This document shows positions 15,482 through 20,334 of a stretch of 20,334 nucleotides of DNA, one piece after another. The notes under the pieces were generated by a model. That model was not told where the DNA came from, searched no databases, and worked only from the letters and a program-made list of their open reading frames with translations. Origin of the DNA: an uncultured Clostridia bacterium (GTDB lineage: Bacteria; Bacillota; Clostridia; TANB77; CAG-508); assembly GCA_949118805.1 (NCBI GenBank), contig CASAUJ010000027.1:1-20334 (forward strand), given 5' to 3'. The first letter of the stretch is position 1, and every line of letters starts with the position of its first letter. The position numbers and the translations under genes were made by a program.

Positions 15482-16849
15482 ATGAAAGATTATATCACTA
15501 TCATAGGAGGAGGTTTGGCAGGATGTGAAGCAGCCTACCAAATAGCAAAACAAAAAATAAAAGTAAAAATATATGAAATGAAACCAAAGAATTATTCACC
15601 AGCCCATAGTAACCAAAATTTGGCAGAAATTGTTTGTAGCAATTCTTTTAAATCTAATTTGCGAACCAATGCTTGTGGATTATTAAAAGAAGAATTGAGA
15701 CAGTTGGATTCTTTGTTGATTCGAATAGCAGATGAAACAAGTGTACCAGCAGGACAAGCACTAGCAGTAGATAGGGAGGAATTTGCTAAGAGAGTAACAG
15801 AGCAGATTGAGCAGAATCCATATATTGAAATAATTCATGAAGAGATTACCAATATCAAGGCAATGTTACAAGAAGGAATTGTAATAGTTGCGACAGGGCC
15901 TTTAACTTCTGATGCATTAGCCAAACATATTCAAGCATTAACAGGACAAGATAAAATGTATTTTTACGATGCAGCAGCACCAATTATTGAAAAAGAAAGT
16001 ATTGATTTTAAGATTGCCTTCTATGGGGATCGATATAGCCAAGAGAAAAAGAAAGAGGAAACGATAGAACAGTGGAAAGAAAGATTAGAAAAACAGGAAA
16101 AAGAAGAACAAAGTTACATCAATCTTCCCATGAACCAAGAAGAATATGAAGATTTTTGGAAAGAATTAGTAGAAGCAGAAGTAGTAACCTTACATGAATT
16201 TGAAAAAAGAGAAATTTTTGAAGGTTGCATGCCAATTGAAATCATGGCAAAAAGAGGAAGAGATACTTTACGATTTGGACCATTAAAACCAGTTGGGTTT
16301 GATGATCCAAGAACAGCAAGAAGACCTTATGCAGTAGTGCAATTAAGACAAGACAATAAACAAGCCAGTCTTTACAATATGGTAGGATTTCAAACAAACT
16401 TGAAATATGGAGAACAGAAACGAATTTTTCGTAAAATACCAGGTTTAGAACAAGCAGAATTTGTAAAATATGGAGTCATGCATCGAAATACTTACATTAA
16501 TTCCAGCCAATTATTAGCAGAAACTTATCAAGTAAAAGAAATTCCAAACTTATATTTTGCAGGACAAATTACAGGAGTAGAAGGATACGTAGAATCCATT
16601 TCTTCTGGACTAGTAGCCTCTTTAAATGCAATTCAAAAATTGAAAGGAGAAGAAAAGAAAAAAATCTTTTCAGAAAATACAATGATAGGAGCCTTAGCAA
16701 AATATATTTCAACCCCAAATGACAAATTTCAACCAATGAATGCAAATTTTGGAATATTACCTGAGTTAGAAGGAAAGAAAATAAGAGACAAAAAAGAAAG
16801 ATACCAAAAATTAGCACAAAGAAGTTTAGAAAATTTAAAAACAGAATAA
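15482..16849 (+). CDS. trmFO: Methylenetetrahydrofolate--tRNA-(uracil-5-)-methyltransferase TrmFO
   Basis: A flavoprotein that makes m5U54 in the tRNA T-loop using methylene-tetrahydrofolate and FADH2. The 455-residue product opens with the FAD-binding GGGLAGCEAAYQIA (9-22). It also has YEMKP, the family segment EIVCSNSFKSNLRTNACGLLKEE with its conserved cysteine (about 53), PAGQALAVDRE, and the C-terminal LYFAGQITGVEGYVESISSG that closes the FAD site. The ATG at 15482, with AAAAGGAGAAAA upstream, is preferred over ATG 15416, which would add 22 residues read through the scfA-trmFO hairpin. It is probably cotranscribed with scfA. The position after scfA, where the SCIFF maturase is expected, is unusual. 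Intact, no CGG codon. Confidence 0.95.
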   Translation: MKDYITIIGGGLAGCEAAYQIAKQKIKVKIYEMKPKNYSPAHSNQNLAEIVCSNSFKSNLRTNACGLLKEELRQLDSLLIRIADETSVPAGQALAVDREEFAKRVTEQIEQNPYIEIIHEEITNIKAMLQEGIVIVATGPLTSDALAKHIQALTGQDKMYFYDAAAPIIEKESIDFKIAFYGDRYSQEKKKEETIEQWKERLEKQEKEEQSYINLPMNQEEYEDFWKELVEAEVVTLHEFEKREIFEGCMPIEIMAKRGRDTLRFGPLKPVGFDDPRTARRPYAVVQLRQDNKQASLYNMVGFQTNLKYGEQKRIFRKIPGLEQAEFVKYGVMHRNTYINSSQLLAETYQVKEIPNLYFAGQITGVEGYVESISSGLVASLNAIQKLKGEEKKKIFSENTMIGALAKYISTPNDKFQPMNANFGILPELEGKKIRDKKERYQKLAQRSLENLKTE

Positions 16850-16850
16850 A

Positions 16851-16876
16851 GCAAGTACCCATTGTATTTGCTTTTT
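16851..16876 (+). terminator. Intrinsic terminator of trmFO
   Basis: GCAAGTA pairs with TATTTGC (one G-U) around the loop CCCATTG, followed by five T, starting one base after the stop codon. The loop is perfectly complementary to CAATGGG at 16882-16888. Confidence 0.65.
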
Positions 16877-17019
16877 ATGTGCAATGGGGACGTTTCTTTT
16901 TTCACATCATAATAAAAAACAAGTTTTAGAAAATATACAGAATCATGGAAAATAGTATAGATAGGATTGTTACAAATATTACTAAAATATGACATTTTCA
17001 TATAAATTATGTTAATAGA

Positions 17020-17048
17020 TTGCAATATTTTGTAAAATTTGTTATAAT
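17020..17048 (+). promoter_or_regulatory. SigA promoter of the first coiled-coil gene
   Basis: TTGCAA, 17 bases, TATAAT, in the context AAATTTGTTATAAT that recurs at the promoter of the second gene. The region 16899-17019 before it holds no gene. Confidence 0.82.
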
Positions 17049-17092
17049 AAATAATGGAAAAGTAGTTGTTGTGGAAGATAAGGGGTGAGGAA

Positions 17093-17869
17093 ATGGAAGA
17101 AAATATGTTTCATGATTTTTTATTAGGATACCAAAATGTAAGTCAAGAATTAATGAATTTAGATTTTATTGACAGAAGTATTGAAATTGAAAGGCTAGAA
17201 CAATTAATTCAAAGGAGAGAGGAATTTATACAACAGTGTGAAAGAGAAGATGCTCAATCTGCTATGGAACTTGCCATAGAAATAGTAGAAAAAACAAAAG
17301 AAAAAATAGAAACAATTAAAAGACAAGAAATGCAAAAAAGAGAAAGAAAGAGCCAATTAGAAACTACATTGAAAAATATAAGACAGAAAGCAAAAGCAAA
17401 AGAAAAGGAGATAATGGAAAAAGAAAAAAAAGAAAATCCAATAGAATTAGAATATGCTACTTGTGAACTGGACATAGAAAGGATAAAAGATGAGTTATTA
17501 GAATTAGCAGAAAAATTAGAAAAATTGCAGGGACCATCCAGAATCTTGGAAGAACAAAAGGGGACAGTAAAAAAATATAATTTGGTTTTGCAATTAAAAG
17601 AAATGAAAAAGAAAATTAGGTTATTAAAACAAAAATTACCTTCAAAAAAAATACAAAGGGATTATATTTTGCTTTTAGGTCAGATGAGTATATTAGATAA
17701 AAAAATTGAAGACAGTCATTCTATTCAAATGAAGAAACAACAACAATATGAAGGAAGAGAAAGGGAAAAAGAAAAAGAGTATGAAAAATTAACGAATTCA
17801 GCATATTTGCAATTTAGAGATAATGAATACGAAAGAGAATTAGAGCAAAAACAATTGGAAGAAAGGTAA
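17093..17869 (+). CDS. Coiled-coil protein, first of a paralogous pair, function unknown
   Basis: A 258-residue, highly charged protein, almost entirely predicted coiled coil (long Glu/Lys/Arg/Gln helices), with no signal peptide, membrane segment or enzyme motif. The start is ATG 17093 with AAGGGGTGAGG upstream; an in-frame TTG at 17066 is less likely. It begins MEENMFHDFLLGYQ, very like MENNMFKDYLDKYI of the next gene. Further matches are ETTLKNIRQKAKAKEKEI against ETLTAIRKAAELRKEKEI and IQRDYILLLGQMSILDKKIED against IIRDYIDFRKQIDEIDKTEE. So the pair are paralogs by duplication, and this one lacks the repeat region and C-terminal domain of the second. No terminator separates them, but each has its own promoter. 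I do not recognise a family. Confidence 0.75.
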   Translation: MEENMFHDFLLGYQNVSQELMNLDFIDRSIEIERLEQLIQRREEFIQQCEREDAQSAMELAIEIVEKTKEKIETIKRQEMQKRERKSQLETTLKNIRQKAKAKEKEIMEKEKKENPIELEYATCELDIERIKDELLELAEKLEKLQGPSRILEEQKGTVKKYNLVLQLKEMKKKIRLLKQKLPSKKIQRDYILLLGQMSILDKKIEDSHSIQMKKQQQYEGREREKEKEYEKLTNSAYLQFRDNEYERELEQKQLEER

Positions 17870-17894
17870 AAAAATAAAAAATTATGTAAAATAC

Positions 17895-17923
17895 TTGAAA
17901 AAAGTTTCGAAATTTGTTATAAT
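17895..17923 (+). promoter_or_regulatory. SigA promoter of the second coiled-coil gene
   Basis: TTGAAA, 17 bases, TATAAT. The -10 neighbourhood AAATTTGTTATAAT is identical to that of the upstream paralog. Confidence 0.82.
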
Positions 17924-17974
17924 TATTAATAATGTGTAAATTAAGTCAATAATTTACAATGAAAGGAGAAAGAT

Positions 17975-19747
17975 ATGGAAAATAATATGTTTAAAGATTA
18001 TTTAGATAAGTACATTCGTGAACATAATGAATTAGTTGAGATTAATAAGACTAAGAAGATCGATTATGAAAAAACAATTGGAAAATTAAAAGAAGAAATT
18101 CAAATGCTTGATAAGACTGTGAGAAATTCTCTAGATTTAGAAGATGAAAATTTAACAGAAAATGAAAGAAGAAAGAATTTTGAAAAAAGATCAAAGCCTT
18201 ATATGGAAATGATAAGGGAAAGAGAGAAAGAAGTACAAAAACTTGAAGAACAGAAGGAAACATTTGAACAACAGCAAAAAAGAAAAAAAGAACAAGAAGA
18301 GACATTAACAGCTATTCGAAAAGCAGCAGAATTGAGGAAGGAAAAAGAAATTGAAAACGTAAAGACAAAACAACATAAGAACTGTGAAAAAGAACTAAGA
18401 GAAATAAAAGCACAATTATTTAAATTATCGGAAGAACCCGAAAGAGATCCCGAACAAATTGAAAAAACAAAAAAATTAATTCAAAGAGACAGATTGGTAA
18501 AAAGATTAAAAAGTAAAGAAGAAGAAAGGAAAAACTTAGAGAAAGACTTACATAAAAGAACAAAAAATATAATTAGAGATTATATTGATTTTAGAAAACA
18601 AATAGACGAAATTGATAAAACAGAAGAAAAAGTAGAAATAGAAGAACAAAAGGAAACAGAACAAAAGGAGCATAAATCAGAAAAGAGAGATTTCGAAGAA
18701 AAAGGACAAAATAAAAAAGGATCTAAAGGTCTAGAACAAGATGAAAGTGAGCAAGAAGGCCCAGAACAAAGTGGAAAAGGACAAGAAGGCCCAGAACAAA
18801 GTGGAAAAGGACAAGAAGGCCCAGAACAAAGTGGAAAAGGACAAGAAGGCCCAGAACAAAGTAGAAATGGACAAGAAGGCCCAGAACAAAGTAGAAATGG
18901 ACAAGAAGGCCCAGAACAAAGTGGAAAAGGACAAGAAGAGGCAGAACAAGGTGAAAATGGACAAGAAGGACCAGAACAAAGTGGAAAAGGACAAGAAGGA
19001 CCAGAACAAAGTGGAAAAGGACAAGAAGGGGCAGAACAAGGTAGAAACGGGCAAGAAGGACAAGAACAAGGTGGAAATGGAACAAGACCAGATTTTTATC
19101 CGCCAGTTTTGTATCAAGGAACTCCACAAAAAACCACAGTTACAAGTATATCAATAAATGAAAAAGATGGAAAAGCACGTGTTATAACATCAGATAGTAA
19201 AAAGCATGATCATTGGATTGAAAGTACATTAAGACACAAGGGAGATAATTATACAAACTTAAAAGTAAAAGAACTTTGTAGAGAAATAGCAGGAGGAAGA
19301 GTAAAAGGAGCTCTATTAGGTGCAAAAGTAAATCCTACAATTGTTCATATTTTAAGAGAAGATCCAGAAGCAGTAAAAAATTATATTGAATGCTTGCACA
19401 ATAAAAAAGAATTACCTTTTGAATTGTCTCATGATTTAACAGATTCTAAATTAGGAATAATAGAAAAAATGAAAATGGCAGTACGAGCTAGAGCAGAAGA
19501 TAAAATTCCAGGAACCAAAATAACATTTGCAAAAAGAATTTGGAATAAGAATAAAACCTTACAAGCTCCAAAAAACGTAGAATTACCTGAAAAAGAAGAT
19601 AAATTAGCAGATATAAGAAATGTAATTCCTCAAGAGCAACAAGCGCAAAACGCAGAAAAAATATTGAAAGAGCAAGAAGCGGAAAGAGCAAAACAAGTGC
19701 AAGAAGCAATGAGAGATGATGATCAGCAACAAGAAGAAACAAAATAG
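17975..19747 (+). CDS. Coiled-coil protein with a decapeptide repeat region and unknown C-terminal domain
   Basis: The 590-residue product has three parts. Residues 1 to about 255 are a charged coiled coil paralogous to the upstream gene. Residues about 260-369 are eleven 10-residue repeats of the type GPEQSGKGQE, hydrophilic and probably disordered. Residues about 370-590 form a C-terminal domain starting TRPDFYPPVLYQGTPQKTT, with a mixed, probably globular stretch to about 540 (including HDHWIESTLRHKGDNY and LCREIAGGRVKGALLGAK) and a Gln/Glu/Lys-rich helical tail. No signal peptide or membrane segment. The start ATG 17975 has AAAGGAG upstream. The architecture suggests a scaffold or structural protein with a variable spacer. 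I recognise no family, so function is open. A terminator follows. Confidence 0.8.
   Translation: MENNMFKDYLDKYIREHNELVEINKTKKIDYEKTIGKLKEEIQMLDKTVRNSLDLEDENLTENERRKNFEKRSKPYMEMIREREKEVQKLEEQKETFEQQQKRKKEQEETLTAIRKAAELRKEKEIENVKTKQHKNCEKELREIKAQLFKLSEEPERDPEQIEKTKKLIQRDRLVKRLKSKEEERKNLEKDLHKRTKNIIRDYIDFRKQIDEIDKTEEKVEIEEQKETEQKEHKSEKRDFEEKGQNKKGSKGLEQDESEQEGPEQSGKGQEGPEQSGKGQEGPEQSGKGQEGPEQSRNGQEGPEQSRNGQEGPEQSGKGQEEAEQGENGQEGPEQSGKGQEGPEQSGKGQEGAEQGRNGQEGQEQGGNGTRPDFYPPVLYQGTPQKTTVTSISINEKDGKARVITSDSKKHDHWIESTLRHKGDNYTNLKVKELCREIAGGRVKGALLGAKVNPTIVHILREDPEAVKNYIECLHNKKELPFELSHDLTDSKLGIIEKMKMAVRARAEDKIPGTKITFAKRIWNKNKTLQAPKNVELPEKEDKLADIRNVIPQEQQAQNAEKILKEQEAERAKQVQEAMRDDDQQQEETK
18751..19080 (+). 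repeat. Eleven in-frame 30-bp tandem repeats
   Basis: Period exactly 30 bp, unit about GAAGGCCCAGAACAAAGT then GGAAAAGGACAA, with no length variation among units. Units 1-3, 6, 8 and 9 carry GGAAAAGG; units 4 and 5 carry AGAAATGG; units 7, 10 and 11 are the most diverged (GAGGCAGAACAAGGT forms). The period is a multiple of three and the unit lacks stops in several frames, so long spurious ORFs appear on both strands here. Number of units is likely to vary between strains. Confidence 0.95.
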
Positions 19748-19757
19748 AAAAAATAGG

Positions 19758-19790
19758 AAACTTGGAAATGAAAAATTTTCCAAGTTTTTT
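19758..19790 (+). terminator. Intrinsic terminator of the repeat-protein gene
   Basis: AAACTTGGAAA pairs with TTTCCAAGTTT around a short A-rich loop, followed by further T residues. Confidence 0.9.
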
Positions 19791-19791
19791 A

Positions 19792-19820
19792 TTGACTTAT
19801 CAAGTGATTCATGGTACAAT
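19792..19820 (+). promoter_or_regulatory. SigA promoter of rpsL
   Basis: TTGACT, 17 bases, TACAAT, directly after the preceding terminator. The leader of about 120 bases (19827-19945) contains an unused AAGAAGGAG site near 19880 with no start codon at the right distance, and no gene that I can support. Confidence 0.82.
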
Positions 19821-19945
19821 ATAGACTGTTATGATAAATTACATGAATTGTGTAGTTCCGTAGCATTTAAAAACTTTTCAAGAAGGAGAATATTACAAAA
19901 TATTACCAGAAGAAAAGTAAAATAAAATTAGGAGGTGAAATTTAA

Positions 19946-20334
19946 GTGCCAACAATTAATCAATTAGTAAGAAAAGGAAGAAAAACAGGAGTAACCAAAT
20001 CAACTGCACCAGCTCTTCAACATGGATGGAACTCTAAGAACAAAAAATTAACCAATAATAGAGCGCCACAAAAAAGAGGAGTATGTACAGTTGTAAAAAC
20101 AGTTACCCCTAAAAAGCCAAACTCAGCATTAAGAAAAGTTGCCAGAGTTAGACTTTCTAATGGTTATGAAGTTACATCTTATATCCCTGGTATAGGACAT
20201 AACTTACAAGAACACAGTGTTGTATTAATTAGAGGTGGTAGGGTAAAAGACCTTCCAGGTGTTAGATACCATATCATTAGAGGAACATTAGATACAGCAG
20301 GTGTTAAAGATAGAATGCAAGCGCGTTCTAAATA
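19946..20334 (+). CDS. rpsL: 30S ribosomal protein S12 (3' end cut by the window)
   Basis: S12 is a decoding-centre protein of the small subunit. The start is GTG 19946 behind AGGAGGTG. The product begins PTINQLVRKGR and includes QKRGVCTVV, the decoding loop TPKKPNSALRKVARVRL (with the Lys linked to streptomycin sensitivity), YIPGIGHNLQEHSVVLIRGGRVKDLPGVRYH and TAGVKDRMQARSK. 129 codons are complete; the window ends two bases into the next codon (TA), most likely the Tyr of the usual RSKYG ending rather than a stop. It should head the str operon (rpsG, fusA, tuf), which lies outside the window. Confidence 0.96.
   Translation, partial: MPTINQLVRKGRKTGVTKSTAPALQHGWNSKNKKLTNNRAPQKRGVCTVVKTVTPKKPNSALRKVARVRLSNGYEVTSYIPGIGHNLQEHSVVLIRGGRVKDLPGVRYHIIRGTLDTAGVKDRMQARSK

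Noticed and set aside
15322..15528. Overlapping plus-frame ORF across scfA and the trmFO leader
   Set aside because: It overlaps the unmistakable SCIFF peptide in another frame and has no ribosome binding site or family similarity.
18751..19080. CRISPR-like array
   Set aside because: The units are directly contiguous with no spacers, in frame within a coding region, and not palindromic.
18723..19157. Long ORFs on the minus strand and in another plus frame across the repeat region
   Set aside because: The 30-bp repeat is a multiple of three and lacks stops in several frames, so these ORFs are by-products. They have low-complexity translations and no ribosome binding sites.
19716..19925. 69-codon ORF spanning the terminator and promoter before rpsL
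   Set aside because: It starts inside the previous gene, runs through a clear terminator and the rpsL promoter, and has no ribosome binding site.

Overview
The window looks like chromosome from a low-GC, anaerobic, Gram-positive bacterium of the class Clostridia. The evidence is strong A/T codon bias with AGA as the main arginine codon, TTG and GTG start codons behind strong AGGAGG sites, consensus SigA promoters with 17-bp spacers, a SCIFF (six-cysteine) peptide gene, a Spo0E-like protein, the activase of the oxygen-independent ribonucleotide reductase, and TrmFO. All genes except asd are on the + strand.

Layout: ftsH (21-1829); an Rpn-family PD-(D/E)XK nuclease with a possible leader ORF (1975-3122); a pseudopilin-like surface protein (3242-4531); a membrane-anchored J-domain protein and nrdG (4635-5762); rpsU (5856-6026); the yfmF/yfmH pair of M16 peptidase-like proteins (6142-8706); a Spo0E-like phosphatase (8914-9090); aspartokinase (9317-10472), convergent with asd (10531-11523, minus) across a perfect 27-bp inverted repeat; a SWIM-SNF2 ATPase (11821-15160); the SCIFF peptide gene scfA and trmFO (15267-16849); two paralogous coiled-coil proteins, the second with eleven 30-bp repeats (17093-19747); and rpsL, cut by the window edge (19946-20334). 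Most units have a recognisable promoter and intrinsic terminator. No stretch over 300 bases lacks a gene.

The main observation is that four conserved genes (nrdG, yfmF, aspartokinase, SNF2 ATPase) are each broken by the same lesion. The zero frame runs into a CGG codon followed by A. If the C is skipped (+1), the next codon is GGA (Gly) and the full-length family protein resumes. I scanned about 6,000 codons by eye and found no other in-frame CGG, and no other clear disruption of a conserved gene. Out-of-frame CGG and CGGA occur many times in intact genes. In two cases the restored glycine is a diagnostic family residue: the Walker A GLGKT of the SNF2 ATPase and the SGAKVLH motif of aspartokinase. 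This is best explained by CGG having lost its arginine meaning and acting as a +1 frameshift (or CGGA four-base) signal. A systematic sequence error or a shared mutational process remains possible and needs data I do not have.
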